From Streptomyces bambusae (GTDB lineage Bacteria > Actinomycetota > Actinomycetes > Streptomycetales > Streptomycetaceae), in NCBI RefSeq assembly GCF_019400985.1, contig NZ_WTFF01000005.1, forward strand, positions 1 through 64,000: 64,000 nucleotides of DNA. The letters run 5' to 3'. Shown in pieces: positions 8,558 through 17,735 of the stretch; within the stretch, counting starts at the first letter, position 1; every line of letters begins with the position of its first letter. Below the pieces are notes generated by a model. That model ran no database searches and had not been told where the DNA came from. It worked only from the letters and a program-made list of their open reading frames with translations. The translations under genes and the position numbers were made by a program.

Positions 8558-10086
8558 CCCTCCCCAGCGCACCCGCATCCCCGCAGCCGACCGGGGCGAG
8601 ACCGGACTCCGGCGCGCCCGACGGCCCGCGGCGGCGGCTTCGGTTCCCGTCCGCCTTCTCCGTCCTGGTCGCCGTCACCGTGGCGGTCTGGGCCCTGACG
8701 TTCGTCATACCGGCCGGCCGCTACGACACGAAGGACGGCAGCCCCGTCCCGGGCAGCTACCACTCCACAGAGCTGACCACCGGCTTCTGGGACCGTCTCA
8801 AGGACCTGTTCCTCGCCCCGGTCAACGGCCTCTACGGCGTCACCGACCCCGGGACCGGCCTCACCACGCCCGGCGGGACCGGCTCCTTCGCCGGCGCGGC
8901 CGGAGTGTTCCTCTTCATCCTCGCCGTGGGCGCGTTCATCACCGTCACGATGCGCACCGGGGCCCTCACGGCCGGAGTGGCGCGGCTCGCACAGCGCCTG
9001 CACGACCACCGGACCCTTCTCCTCGTCGTCCTGCTGACGGTCTTCTCCCTGGGCGGGACCACGTACGGCATGGCCGAGGAGACCCTCGGCTTCTACGGGC
9101 TGATGATCCCCCTGATGCTGGGCCTGGGATTCGACCGCATGGTCGCCGCGACCGTCATCATGGTGGGAGCCGGGGTCGGCACTCTCGCCTCCACCGTCAA
9201 CCCCTTCGCGACCGGGGTGGCCTCCGACAGCGCCGGCATCGGCACGGGAGACGGCATCGTCCTGCGGCTGGTGATGTGGGCCGCCCTGACCGCTCTGGCG
9301 GCCGCGTACGTCGTGCGCTACGCCCACCGCATCAGCGAGGACCCCTCCCGATCGCTGACACCACTGACCGAGGACGACCTCCGCATCAAGCACGAGGGCC
9401 GCGACGCGGAGAAGCTCACGCGTCGTCAGCGCACCGTCCTGTGCCTCTTCGCGGCCACCTTCCTCTTCATGATCTTCGCCGTGGTCCCCTGGGCCGATCT
9501 GCACGTCACCTTCCTGCCCACGCTCGGCTGGTACTTCCCCGAACTCGCCGCCCTGTTCATCGTCGCGGCGGTCGCCGTCGGGCTGGTCGGCGGCCTGGGG
9601 GAGAAGGGGACGGCGAACGCCGTCACCGCCGGGGCGGGCGACTTCGTCGGAGCAGCGATGATCGTCATGCTGGCCCGGGGAGTCACGGTCGTCATGAACA
9701 ACGCCAGTGTCACCGACACCATCCTCGACGCCCTGCAGCGTGCGGTGGACGGCACGTCCTCCGGCGTGTTCGCCGTCCTGATGTTCGTGGTGAACCTCCC
9801 GCTGGCCTTCTTCGTCCCTTCCTCGTCCGGCCACGCGGCCCTCGCCATGCCCATCCTCGCTCCACTGGGCGACTTCGCCGGAGTGAGCCGGGCCCTGGTG
9901 GTGACCGCGTACCAGTCGGCTTCCGGCTGGGTGAACCTCGTCACGCCCACCTCGGCGGTCGTCATGGGCGGCCTCGCCCTGGCCAAGGTCCGCTACGACC
10001 AGTACCTGCGCTTCATGGCACCGCTGATGGGCGCCCTGCTGGTGGCCGTCGCCGGATTCCTCGCCCTCGGTGCGGCCCTGGGCTGA
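8554..10086 (+). CDS. YfcC-family permease, probable arginine/ornithine antiporter
   Basis: 510 residues with roughly twelve membrane helices and the YfcC/DcuC-type pattern: an early FVIPAGRYDT loop, GTTYGMAEETLGFYGLMIPL and the closing FVPSSSGHAALAMPILAPL. YfcC-family carriers occur in many arginine deiminase operons, where they exchange arginine for ornithine. The start ATG 8554 overlaps the arcC stop, which supports it over the longer frame upstream. A 48-bp palindrome directly follows the gene. Substrate is inferred from context. Confidence 0.82.
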   Translation: MTLPSAPASPQPTGARPDSGAPDGPRRRLRFPSAFSVLVAVTVAVWALTFVIPAGRYDTKDGSPVPGSYHSTELTTGFWDRLKDLFLAPVNGLYGVTDPGTGLTTPGGTGSFAGAAGVFLFILAVGAFITVTMRTGALTAGVARLAQRLHDHRTLLLVVLLTVFSLGGTTYGMAEETLGFYGLMIPLMLGLGFDRMVAATVIMVGAGVGTLASTVNPFATGVASDSAGIGTGDGIVLRLVMWAALTALAAAYVVRYAHRISEDPSRSLTPLTEDDLRIKHEGRDAEKLTRRQRTVLCLFAATFLFMIFAVVPWADLHVTFLPTLGWYFPELAALFIVAAVAVGLVGGLGEKGTANAVTAGAGDFVGAAMIVMLARGVTVVMNNASVTDTILDALQRAVDGTSSGVFAVLMFVVNLPLAFFVPSSSGHAALAMPILAPLGDFAGVSRALVVTAYQSASGWVNLVTPTSAVVMGGLALAKVRYDQYLRFMAPLMGALLVAVAGFLALGAALG

Positions 10087-10093
10087 ACCGGTA

Positions 10094-10141
10094 CGTGAAG
10101 GGCGCGACGGTGGCCGGCCGGCCACCGTCGCGCCCTTCACG
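10094..10141. terminator. Bidirectional terminator, perfect 48-bp palindrome
   Basis: Two perfectly complementary 24-base arms with no spacer, beginning CGTGAAGGGCGCGACGG and mirrored to the end. It separates the arc operon (ending 10086) from the convergent stress-protein gene (ending 10158), so it can stop transcription from both sides. There is no U-tract, as is common in Streptomyces. Confidence 0.8.
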
Positions 10142-10157
10142 GTGCGGGCCGCGCCGG

Positions 10158-11090
10158 TCAGAGGTGCGGGACGACCGCCACGGGTGTCGTGGCGTGGTGG
10201 AGCACCGCGTGGGTGACCGGGCCGATGTGGGCTCCGACCGCTGCCCGGCGTATGCGCCGGCCCACGACCAGCAGGCCGGCGTCCTGCGAGGCTTCCACCA
10301 GGTGGTCCGCGGGCCGGCCCACCATGGACTGCTCCTTGACCTCGACCCGGGGGAACTTCCCCCGCCACGGCCGCAGTGCATCGGTGAGGGCGCCTGCCTC
10401 ACGCAGCCCCAGCGCGACACCGTGGCCGGGGTCGACGTCCTCGGGGTCGTATCCCGCGACCCTCGGCACGCTCCAGCCGTGGACGACCCGCAGGGCGGCC
10501 GAGCGGGCGTCGGCGGCCTCGAACGCGTACGCGATCAGCTCGTCGCACGGCCGGGCCAGATCGAGGCCGAGCACCACGTCGGGGCACTGCTCCTGCCGGC
10601 CCTCGCCGACGCCGGGACCGCGCCGCAGTTCGTCCTCGGCCCGTTCCCCGGCCCGTACGACGACGACCGGGCGCTCCGCGTGCGCGATGACGGACAACGA
10701 GACCGACCCGGCCAGGAAACCGGCCACGGCACCCAGCCCTCGCGAACCCACGACCAGGACGTCCGCCTTCTCGGCCGCCTCCAGCAAGACCTCGGCGGGA
10801 CGGCCGAACACCACCTCCACGGTGATGTCCAGGCCGGGGTGTCCCACCCGCAGCCGGTCGGCCAGCTCACGCGGGACACGCTCGGCCCAGTGCTGCGCGG
10901 CGGTCGTCGCCTGGCCGGGCGCGGTGTCCACGCCGGTGAACGGTGCGTGGGCGAGAGCCGGCGACCACTCCTGCCAGACGTGCAGGATGTGCAGGGGCAG
11001 GCGGCGCAGCCGCGCCTCGCGGGCGGCCCACTCTGCGGCTGCCGGCGACTCGGCCGAGCCGTCCACGGCTGCTATGACGGTACGTGACAT
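10158..11090 (-). CDS. Universal stress protein, tandem UspA domains (2)
   Basis: 310 residues with two UspA domains. The N-terminus is TVIAAVDGSAESPAAAEWA; loop 1 is VGSRGLGAVAGFLAGSVSLSV and loop 2 ends VVVGRRIRRAAVGAHIGPVTHAVLHH. The architecture matches the proteins at 4066 and 16006. Start ATG 11090 follows GGAGG. It lies 64 bases downstream of the hibernation-factor gene on the same strand, so both may share one transcript in dormancy. Confidence 0.92.
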   Translation of the reverse strand: MSRTVIAAVDGSAESPAAAEWAAREARLRRLPLHILHVWQEWSPALAHAPFTGVDTAPGQATTAAQHWAERVPRELADRLRVGHPGLDITVEVVFGRPAEVLLEAAEKADVLVVGSRGLGAVAGFLAGSVSLSVIAHAERPVVVVRAGERAEDELRRGPGVGEGRQEQCPDVVLGLDLARPCDELIAYAFEAADARSAALRVVHGWSVPRVAGYDPEDVDPGHGVALGLREAGALTDALRPWRGKFPRVEVKEQSMVGRPADHLVEASQDAGLLVVGRRIRRAAVGAHIGPVTHAVLHHATTPVAVVPHL

Positions 11091-11154
11091 GGTTTCCTCC
11101 GGGCGAAAGGCTTCGGACGGGCGGGCGGTGGCGGGCGGTACCGCCAGGAGCGGG

Positions 11155-11943
11155 CTACCGGGACGGAGTGATCAGCCCGTAGTGGCCGTCGTAGCGGTGG
11201 TAGAGGACGCTGCCCCGGCCGGTGGCCTCGTCGTTGAAGAAGACGAAGGGCAACCCGGTGTGCTCCAGCCGCGAAACGGCCTCGGCCACGGTGCTCTTGG
11301 GCACGGGAACCGTGCTCACGCCGAGCACGCCGTCGATCTCCCGTTCCTGACCCAGCGGTCCCAGCGATGCCATACGGTGCCGGCCGGTGCGGACCTCGCG
11401 GTAGATGACGCTGTCGTGACCGGAGACCAGGTCCGTGAAGACCCAGAAGTCGCGGTCCATGGCCTCCAGGTCGATCAGGGCGTCCTCGGGCGTCTGGCGG
11501 GCCAGGCTGAAGGACTTGCGCCGCACGACGCGGCGCTCCTCGGCCGGCAGGTGGTGACGGTGCGGGCGGTGTTCGTGGCCCGGGCCGTCCCACCACGCCT
11601 GGGCGTTCGGGCCGCTGCCGCGCTGCCCGTGCCGCCGGGCCCGGGCGAGCCGGGCGGTCAGGCGCTCCTGCAGGAGGTCCACCGCTTCGAACATCGTGCT
11701 CGCGGCCACGTGGGCCCGTACCGGCCGGCCGTTGACGTTCACCACGGCCTGGGCCGTGGCCGGACGGTGCGTCGAGGTGTTGACGGCCTGCGTGAGCTTC
11801 ACCTGGACGGCCAGCACCGGTTCGCCCACGTGGCCGACCGCCGCGAGCACCTTCTCCTGGGCGTAGAAGCCCGCGCCATGGGGTACCTGCCCTCGGGTGC
11901 GGACCTGGACGTCGACTGCCTGGCTGGTCTTGAGACCGCTCAT
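11155..11943 (-). CDS. hpf: Ribosome hibernation factor, long form with doubled C-terminal domain
   Basis: 262 residues. The first ~110 resemble an S30AE/HPF ribosome-binding domain (VDVQVRTRGQVP, AVQVKLTQAVN, VNGRPVRAHVAASTMFEAVD). Two HPF C-terminal-like modules follow: RRKSFSLARQTPEDALIDLE then REIDGVLGVSTVPVPKSTVAEAVSRLE. A doubled module is also reported for DosR-regulated mycobacterial relatives of the Rv0079 type. Such proteins bind idle ribosomes and keep them inactive. I chose ATG 11943 because AGGAGG precedes it; the upstream frame is not credible. A weak DosR-like site at 11998 suggests co-regulation with the stress protein downstream. Confidence 0.85.
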   Translation of the reverse strand: MSGLKTSQAVDVQVRTRGQVPHGAGFYAQEKVLAAVGHVGEPVLAVQVKLTQAVNTSTHRPATAQAVVNVNGRPVRAHVAASTMFEAVDLLQERLTARLARARRHGQRGSGPNAQAWWDGPGHEHRPHRHHLPAEERRVVRRKSFSLARQTPEDALIDLEAMDRDFWVFTDLVSGHDSVIYREVRTGRHRMASLGPLGQEREIDGVLGVSTVPVPKSTVAEAVSRLEHTGLPFVFFNDEATGRGSVLYHRYDGHYGLITPSR

Positions 11944-11997
11944 GAGTACTCCTCCTTGGTCGCTCCCAGCCTGTCCGCCGGCGACCGATCCCGGGCA

Positions 11998-12012
11998 GGG
12001 CCGTCCGGACCC
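11998..12012. promoter_or_regulatory. Weak DosR-like site before hpf
   Basis: GGGCCGTCCGGACCC resembles the GGGnCnnnnGnCCC boxes but has a five-base centre (15 bp instead of 14). It lies 55 bases before the hpf ATG on the minus strand, in the right place for a promoter site. Confidence 0.35.
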
Positions 12013-12126
12013 CGGCGACAGCTCCACCGGTACCTCCGTCAGCCGCGGAGCCGGGACTTACGGGCGGCCCGGTCAAGGCCGTTCGTCCTGCGACCCGCGT
12101 TCGCGGGGCGGCGAACTGAGCGAACG

Positions 12127-12858
12127 TCAGGACAGTCGCGGTATGCCGCCCTGCGCCGAGCGATCGCTCTCGCGGGCGGCCGTGAGCCGGTTCACCACAC
12201 CGACCACGCCGTCCACCCGCCATGCGGCCCGGATCACCGCCCGCGTGTCGACCTCCGGCCCGGGCGAACCGGCCATCGTGACCATCCCGTCCCGGACGTC
12301 GATGTGGAGCCCGTCGATGCGGTGGGCGGCGGGCGCCTGGGTGGCCGTTGCCCGGGCGGACACGGCGACGGCGACGTCCGCGCGGATGTCTTCGTCCGTC
12401 CTCAGGAAGACGCGCAGAAGATCACGTCGCGTGGTGATGCCGATGAGGCGGTCCTCCTCGTCCACCACGGGCAGCCGGTCGATGTGGCGGCGCTCCATGG
12501 TGCGCGCGGCGTCGACGACGCGCTGCTCGGGGTGCACCGTGACGGCGGGGCTGGTCATCAGCTCGCCGGCCGTCAGGGCGGGTGCCGCGGTGGAGCGGGC
12601 GTCGGCCAGCCGCTTCAGGGTCCGCAGCATCCGGCGCGGAACCGATCCTTCCCGGCCGCGGCCGGCCTGGCGCCTGGTGAGGTCCGTCTGGGAGACCACG
12701 CCCATGACCTTGTCGTCGTCGTCCACCACCGGCAGGCCGCTGATCCGATGCGCGGTGAGCATGCGGACCAGTTCCTTGAAGGAGGTGTCCGGGCGTGCCC
12801 GGACCACCTCGCCTGTCATCACTTCGCCCACAGTCCGGTTCTTGACCACGGTGCGCAT
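12127..12858 (-). CDS. CBS-pair protein with C-terminal BON domain
   Basis: 243 residues. CBS 1 (about residues 8-65: TVGEVMTGEVVRARPDTSFK, HRISGLPVVDDDDKVMGVVS) and CBS 2 (about 95-150: LMTSPAVTVHPEQRVVDAAR, IDRLPVVDEEDRLIGITTRR) form an adenine-nucleotide-sensing pair. A BON-like domain follows (DGLHIDVRDGMVTMAGSP, VDGVVGVVNRL). CBS proteins are common in DosR-type regulons as energy sensors; the partner is unknown. The gene is divergent from the DevS-like kinase, with a DosR-like box between them. Confidence 0.85.
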   Translation of the reverse strand: MRTVVKNRTVGEVMTGEVVRARPDTSFKELVRMLTAHRISGLPVVDDDDKVMGVVSQTDLTRRQAGRGREGSVPRRMLRTLKRLADARSTAAPALTAGELMTSPAVTVHPEQRVVDAARTMERRHIDRLPVVDEEDRLIGITTRRDLLRVFLRTDEDIRADVAVAVSARATATQAPAAHRIDGLHIDVRDGMVTMAGSPGPEVDTRAVIRAAWRVDGVVGVVNRLTAARESDRSAQGGIPRLS

Positions 12859-13017
12859 CTCCCATCGTTTCGCAGGTTTCCGGCAGCCGCCGACAGCGAC
12901 CGCCGACCCCGGCGACCTTCAGGGCCTCGTACGTGGCCACGCCGGCGCACGTCGGCGGTGCTTCCAGCCTGGTGCCGGGCACCGGCGGGGGACAGAACCG
13001 GTCAGGACCCATACGAT

Positions 13018-13031
13018 GGGCCGTTCGGCCC
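13018..13031. promoter_or_regulatory. DosR/OsdR-like palindrome between CBS protein and kinase 1
   Basis: GGGCCGTTCGGCCC is a full match to GGGnCnnnnGnCCC. It lies in the divergent gap, 124 bases before the kinase start and 160 before the CBS protein start, so it could serve both and would make kinase 1 autoregulated. Confidence 0.6.
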
Positions 13032-13154
13032 GTAAAGGGCCGATTCGCAGACCATCGGGCCCCGGCCACCGGCCTCCCGGCCGACCGCAGGACCACCCGC
13101 GCGGACCGATACCCTGTTCGTGTACGGGCAGGTGATCGAGGTCGGGAGCGCGTA

Positions 13155-14873
13155 GTGGGGGTCGAGGAGCCGTTGTCGCGGATGCCTCAGATGCGGCTCG
13201 ACGAGCTGCTGGAGGAGCTGCAGGCGCGCATCAACGCGGCCCGCGGCACCCGGGACCGGGTGCACAGCCTGCTGGAGGCGGTCGTCTCGGTGGGGCGTGA
13301 GCTCGACCTCTCCCAGGTGCTGCGGCGCATCGTGGAAGCCGCCGCCCTGCTGGTCGACGCACAGTACGGAGCGCTCGGGGTCATCGGCCCCGACGGCCGG
13401 ACCCTGTCGAAGTTCCTCACGTACGGGCTGACGGACGAGGAGATCGCCAAGGTCGGCCCGCTGCCCGCGGGACACGGGATCCTCGGAAAGCTCATCCGCA
13501 ACCCCGAGCCGCTGAGGCTCGCCGACCTGACCGCGGACGAGGCGTCGTACGGATTTCCTCCCCACCATCCGCCCATGCGGACGTTCCTGGGCGTGCCGAT
13601 CCGCGTACGGGACGAGGTGTTCGGCAACCTCTACCTGACCGACAAGCACGGCGGCCAGGAATTCGACGCCGAGGACGAATCGGTGATCTCCACGCTGTCC
13701 GTCGCGGCCGGCGTGGCCATCGACAACGCCCGGCTCTACGAGGCCTCGCAGCGCCAGCAGCGATGGCTGCAGGCGAACGCCGAGATCACCAACAGCCTGC
13801 TCTCCGGCAGCCCGCGCCTGGAGGTCCTGGAGCTCATCGCGCGCCGCGCCGAGGAGATCACCGGCGCGGTGATCGCCGACGTGTCCGTGCCCGTCGACGG
13901 GACCGACGACCTCATCGTCGAACTGGCCTGCGGGGCGGACGGTGACACCCGGCGCGGCCTCGTGGTCCCGGTCGAGGGCTCCCTCTGCGGCGCCGCCTAC
14001 AAGGCCGGTGCCCCCGTGACCACGGCCGGCCTCGCGGAGGACGACCGGTACACCTCCGGCTCCCGAGTCTTCGACGGCCTGGGGCCCGCGGTCGCCGTCT
14101 GCCTGGGCACTGCCGCCAAGGACACCCGGGGCGTCCTCCTGCTGGCCCGGCGCCAGGGCGAGCCCGTCTTCACCGAAGGGGAACTGGAGCCGCTGCTGGC
14201 CTTCGCCGGGCAGGCCGCGCTCGCCCTGGAGCTGGCCGAACGCCGCAACGACGCCGAGCAGCTCGCGCTCCTGGAGGACCGCGACCGGATCGCCCGGGAC
14301 CTGCACGACCTGGCGATCCAGCGGTTGTTCGCGACGGGGATGACCCTGCAGAGCGCCGCACGGCTCGTACAGAACGAGAGCGCCGCCGAACGCATCTCGC
14401 GCGCCGTGGGCGACCTCGACGAAACCATCAAGATCATCCGCTCGACGATTTTCGGCCTCCGTGCGCGTGAGGAGGGCACAGCCCCGAGTCTGCGGGCACA
14501 CGTGGCCCGCGCGGTGGGTGAGACGGCGACCACGCTCGGTTTCCCGCCGCGCCTGAGCATGGAAGGGCTCCTCGACACCGACGTTCCGGCGCAGGTCGGC
14601 GAGCACGTCATGGCGGCCCTCACCGAAATGCTGAGCAACGCCGCCCGCCACGCCCGGGCGACGCGGGTCGAGGTCTCCCTGCAGGCCACCGGCGACGAGG
14701 TCATCCTCACCGTGACGGACAACGGCCGGGGCATCCCCGCCGAGGGCAGGCGCAGCGGCCTGAGCAACCTCGAGGAACGGGCCCGGAGCCTGGGCGGCAC
14801 CCTGAAGATCGAGCGCCCGGACGGGGGCGGCAGCCGGCTCGTCTGGCGGGTGCCGCTCACTCCCGGGCTGTGA
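13155..14873 (+). CDS. DevS/DosS-like sensor kinase (GAF-GAF-HisKA_3), pair 1
   Basis: 572 residues: GAF 1 (about 60-200), GAF 2 (about 220-370), dimerisation box [16 protein letters not shown] with phosphorylatable His384, and an HATPase domain with [12 protein letters not shown] and [12 protein letters not shown] 1 has [20 protein letters not shown], close to the haem-binding GAF of mycobacterial DosS/DosT, so oxygen, NO or redox sensing through haem is likely but inferred. I chose GTG 13155 because GGGAG sits just before it. The cognate regulator starts 148 bases downstream. Confidence 0.92.
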   Translation: MGVEEPLSRMPQMRLDELLEELQARINAARGTRDRVHSLLEAVVSVGRELDLSQVLRRIVEAAALLVDAQYGALGVIGPDGRTLSKFLTYGLTDEEIAKVGPLPAGHGILGKLIRNPEPLRLADLTADEASYGFPPHHPPMRTFLGVPIRVRDEVFGNLYLTDKHGGQEFDAEDESVISTLSVAAGVAIDNARLYEASQRQQRWLQANAEITNSLLSGSPRLEVLELIARRAEEITGAVIADVSVPVDGTDDLIVELACGADGDTRRGLVVPVEGSLCGAAYKAGAPVTTAGLAEDDRYTSGSRVFDGLGPAVAVCLGTAAKDTRGVLLLARRQGEPVFTEGELEPLLAFAGQAALALELAERRNDAEQLALLEDRDRIARDLHDLAIQRLFATGMTLQSAARLVQNESAAERISRAVGDLDETIKIIRSTIFGLRAREEGTAPSLRAHVARAVGETATTLGFPPRLSMEGLLDTDVPAQVGEHVMAALTEMLSNAARHARATRVEVSLQATGDEVILTVTDNGRGIPAEGRRSGLSNLEERARSLGGTLKIERPDGGGSRLVWRVPLTPGL

Positions 14874-15021
14874 CGGCCCTCTCCGTGACGGGGTAGGGCT
14901 GCGTTCGGACGGGGTATGGCTGTGTTTGAGGGCCATCCGGCCCTGGCCGATGGTCCGCTCACGCGCCACGATGCAGGGGACCCCCTGCGGCGTAGGAATT
15001 TCGGCGAACACGGAGTGTGCA

Positions 15022-15729
15022 ATGACGGACAGCAGCGGCCTCACCGAGAAGGAACCGGTCAGGGTCTTCCTCCTCGACGATCACGAGGTGGTGCGCCGCG
15101 GTGTGCACGACCTCCTGGACGCCGAGCCGGACCTGACCGTGGTCGGGGAGGCGGGCACGGCCGAGCAGGCGCTGGTCCGGGTTCCCGCACTGCGCCCGCA
15201 GGTCGCCGTCCTGGACGTGCGCCTGCCGGACGGGGACGGGGTGAGCGTCTGCCGTGAGCTGCGCTCCCGCATGCCCGACCTCGCCTGCCTGATGCTGACG
15301 TCGTTCGACGACGAGGAAGCACTGCTCGACGCCATCATGGCCGGCGCGTCCGGCTACGTCCTCAAGCAGATCACCGGCACCGACCTGGTCAACGCCGTGC
15401 GGACGGTCGGCTCCGGCCAGTCCATGCTGGACCCCGGCGCCACGGCCCGCGTGATGGCCCGGCTGCGCGGTGGAGCTCCCCAGGAGGAGCAGTCGCAGGG
15501 CCTGCCCGGCCTGACGGACCGGGAGCGCGAGATCCTCGCCCTGGTCGGCGAAGGGCTGACCAACCGGGAGATCGGCAAGCGGCTCTACCTGGCGGAGAAG
15601 ACGGTCAAGAACAACATCTCCCGGCTGCTGGCCAAGCTGGGCGTCGAACGGCGGGTGCAGGCCGCCGTCATCGCCACCCAGGCACTGGCCGCCCAGCACG
15701 ATCAGAGCGAGCGCCTCGGCCGGATGTGA
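15022..15729 (+). CDS. DevR-like NarL-family response regulator, pair 1
   Basis: 235 residues: receiver domain with [15 protein letters not shown], phospho-acceptor Asp65 ([13 protein letters not shown]), conserved Lys in YVLKQI, and a C-terminal LuxR-type helix-turn-helix ([35 protein letters not shown]). The order and motifs match DevR/DosR. ATG 15022 has GGAG upstream; the frame upstream lacks coding character. It is the prime candidate to bind the palindromes in this island. Confidence 0.93.
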   Translation: MTDSSGLTEKEPVRVFLLDDHEVVRRGVHDLLDAEPDLTVVGEAGTAEQALVRVPALRPQVAVLDVRLPDGDGVSVCRELRSRMPDLACLMLTSFDDEEALLDAIMAGASGYVLKQITGTDLVNAVRTVGSGQSMLDPGATARVMARLRGGAPQEEQSQGLPGLTDREREILALVGEGLTNREIGKRLYLAEKTVKNNISRLLAKLGVERRVQAAVIATQALAAQHDQSERLGRM

Positions 15730-15739
15730 GGGCTGACTG

Positions 15740-15781
15740 AGGGCCGCCCGAGGCCGCCCGAGGGCTGCCCGAGCGCCGCCC
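15740..15781. repeat. Short imperfect tandem repeat
   Basis: Four imperfect 10-11 base units of the type GAGGGCCGCCC directly after the regulator stop, followed by a T/C-rich stretch. It may contribute to transcript termination or simply be slippage. Confidence 0.5.
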
Positions 15782-15921
15782 TGCTTTCTTCGCTTCCCCA
15801 GCATCAGGGAGGCAGGCGCTGCCGGTCGAGGGCCGCACGGCCCTCCGTCCCGGCCGTTCGGCCACGACTCGTGCCCGCCGCCGGCCGTACGCGGCCCCGC
15901 GGGCCTACAGGTCCCGCGACA

Positions 15922-15935
15922 GGGACCTGTGGCCC
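15922..15935. promoter_or_regulatory. DosR/OsdR-like palindrome upstream of stress protein 3
   Basis: GGGACCTGTGGCCC fits GGGnCnnnnGnCCC and ends 71 bases before the ATG at 16006. It overlaps the right arm of a second dyad (ACAGGTCCC-N6-GGGACCTGT, 15907-15930), so two overlapping symmetric sites may exist. Confidence 0.6.
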
Positions 15936-16005
15936 CTCTGCGGCGTGGTTGCGGGGAGCCACTGTGGAGGGGCAAGCCCGACCCCGTGCCCTCCAGGAGG
16001 CGTTC

Positions 16006-16920
16006 ATGTCACGCACTGTCACCGTCGGCGTCGATGGATCCCGTGAAAGCCTCGCCGCGCTCGACTGGGCCGCCGAGGAGGCACTGCGCCGCGAGCTGCC
16101 CCTGCGGCTGCTCCGGGTCTGGATCAAGGACAGCGACCCGCGGACGCGTCTGGTGGACCCGGTGACGGCCCGCGAGTGGGGCGAGAAGGCGCTCGGTGCG
16201 GCGGAGAACCGGCTGCGCCGGCGCCACCCGGAGCTGCGGACGGAGGCGGAGTGGGTCACCGGTGACCCGGTGGAGGAGCTGTGCGCCGCCGCGGAGGAGG
16301 CGGACCTGCTGGTACTCGGCTCCCGCGGCCTCGGCACTCTGACCGGCTTCCTCGCCGGCTCCGTCTCGCTGGCCGTGCTCGCCCGCACCGAGCGCCCCGT
16401 GGTCCTGGTCCGCCCGCACGCCCGCCCGGCGGCCGGGGAGGACGACCCGGCCGGAGAAGCCGTGCCGGCCGGGGAGGCCGTGCCGGCCGGAGACGGAGAG
16501 GTCGTGGTCGGCCTGGACGTGTCCGCACCGGGGGACGAGGTCCTCGCGTTCGCCTTCGCCGCGGCCGACAGGTACGGCTGTGCGCTGCGGGTGCTGCACA
16601 CCTGGGCCGTCCCGGCGGTCTTCGGACCCGACATGGGCAGCGCCCTGCCGGTGCTGATGTCGGAGGTCGCCCAGGACGCCCGCCGGGCGCTCGACGAGGC
16701 GCTGGCCCCGTGGGCGGAGAAGTACCCCGGCCTCTCCGTCGTGAGCGAGTGCCACCAGGGCCGGCCGGCGCAGGACCTCGTGGACGCGGCGCGGGACGCC
16801 CGGCTGGTCGTGGTGGGCCGCAGGAACCGGCGCTCGCGGATCGGCACCCACATCGGGGCCGTCACCCACGCCGTCATCCACCACTCCCCGGCTCCCGTGG
16901 CGGTCGTACCGCACGACTGA
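16006..16920 (+). CDS. Universal stress protein, tandem UspA domains (3)
   Basis: 304 residues with two UspA domains: TVTVGVDGSRESLAALDWA and loop GSRGLGTLTGFLAGSVSLAV, then EVVVGLDVSAPGDEVLAFA and terminal VVGRRNRRSRIGTHIGAVTH. The inter-domain linker holds a short degenerate repeat (AGEAVPAGEAVPAGDGE). ATG 16006 follows CAGGAGG. It is preceded by a DosR-like site at the same distance as stress protein 1, which argues for identical control. Confidence 0.92.
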   Translation: MSRTVTVGVDGSRESLAALDWAAEEALRRELPLRLLRVWIKDSDPRTRLVDPVTAREWGEKALGAAENRLRRRHPELRTEAEWVTGDPVEELCAAAEEADLLVLGSRGLGTLTGFLAGSVSLAVLARTERPVVLVRPHARPAAGEDDPAGEAVPAGEAVPAGDGEVVVGLDVSAPGDEVLAFAFAAADRYGCALRVLHTWAVPAVFGPDMGSALPVLMSEVAQDARRALDEALAPWAEKYPGLSVVSECHQGRPAQDLVDAARDARLVVVGRRNRRSRIGTHIGAVTHAVIHHSPAPVAVVPHD

Positions 16921-16969
16921 CGTGGTCCGGACGGCGAACGGCACCGACGCGAGCGTGCAGCCCCGGCCC

Positions 16970-17452
16970 CTACTCCGGGACCGGGGCGAGCCGGACGCCG
17001 GTGACCAGGTCGGGCTGGATGCGTACGACGTAGTCCATGTGCTGGTCGGACCAGGGGTCGATCATGGCCCGGTACCGGGTGACGTCGCCGGGGTCGGTCA
17101 CGATGCGGCAGTATCCGGTGGCGACGACCGTCCAGCCGAGGCGGGTCTCCAGGTCGATGACGTCGGCCTCGTAGGCGACGACGACGCCTTGGTCGCCGGC
17201 CTCGCGGGCGTGTGCGACCAGGGCCGCGCCTTCGTGGGTGCGGATGACGATCTGACCGTCGTCCACGATGTGGTTGACGGGGCGGATGGCCGGCAGGGCC
17301 TTCTCGGTGAAGACGATCCGCCCCAGGGGGGTGCTGCCCAGCAGGCGCAGCGCCTCGTCGGGGTCCAGGTCGAGCGTGCGGCGCGGCCCTGTGGTGACTG
17401 CCCGGCGCGGTGTCTGCGCTGTAGGGGGGCGGCGGATGGATTCGTCGTTCAC
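16970..17452 (-). CDS. PPOX-fold FMN-binding protein (NimA-like)
   Basis: 160 residues. The core is LGSTPLGRIVFTEKALPAIR, VNHIVDDGQIVIRTHEGA and GWTVVATGYCRIV, the pattern of pyridoxamine-oxidase-like FMN proteins frequent in DosR regulons. The N-terminal ~25 residues are polar and probably disordered. It is divergent from the SLOG-like gene, with a perfect DosR-like palindrome nearly midway between the two starts. Substrate unknown. Confidence 0.82.
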   Translation of the reverse strand: MNDESIRRPPTAQTPRRAVTTGPRRTLDLDPDEALRLLGSTPLGRIVFTEKALPAIRPVNHIVDDGQIVIRTHEGAALVAHAREAGDQGVVVAYEADVIDLETRLGWTVVATGYCRIVTDPGDVTRYRAMIDPWSDQHMDYVVRIQPDLVTGVRLAPVPE

Positions 17453-17587
17453 AGTGGCTTCCTGGTCGGTTCGGTGTGGCCGGGCCTCGGGCGGGGAACC
17501 GGTGAGGCGGGTGTCCTGGCCGCGGGCGCGGCCCGGAGGCGGGCGATCCTGTCACTCTCAGTGGACGCCGCTGCCACCACTTCCGAC

Positions 17588-17607
17588 CAGGGGCCATTCG
17601 GCCCCTG
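17588..17607. promoter_or_regulatory. Perfect 20-bp DosR-like palindrome
   Basis: CAGGGGCC-ATTC-GGCCCCTG has perfect eight-base arms around a 4-base centre and contains the 14-bp GGGnCnnnnGnCCC core at 17591-17604. It stands 132-139 bases from the starts of the divergent genes on either side and is the most symmetric member of the set. Confidence 0.65.
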
Positions 17608-17735
17608 TTGCGCCGAGCGCGCCGCGTGTTCACTCGTCTCCGTACCGGCGGGTCCGTTCGTCTAGCGACAGCGGGCGGGTCCGCCGGTACGGAAGCGAGT
17701 GGAGGACGCCGGATGGCGGGGAAGAAGGCGGGCAG

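Noticed and set aside
8481..11087. 868-codon open frame on the plus strand
   Set aside because: It is an off-frame shadow of the YfcC-type permease followed by the antisense of the stress-protein gene; composition is Arg/His/Pro-rich.
12933..13154. N-terminal extension of kinase 1
   Set aside because: The upstream part of the frame covers the DosR-like box and lacks protein-like composition; GTG 13155 has a ribosome site.
16430..16500. GEAVPAG repeat in stress protein 3 as a mobile or regulatory repeat
   Set aside because: It is short, degenerate and in the linker between two UspA domains, where such low-complexity sequence is common.
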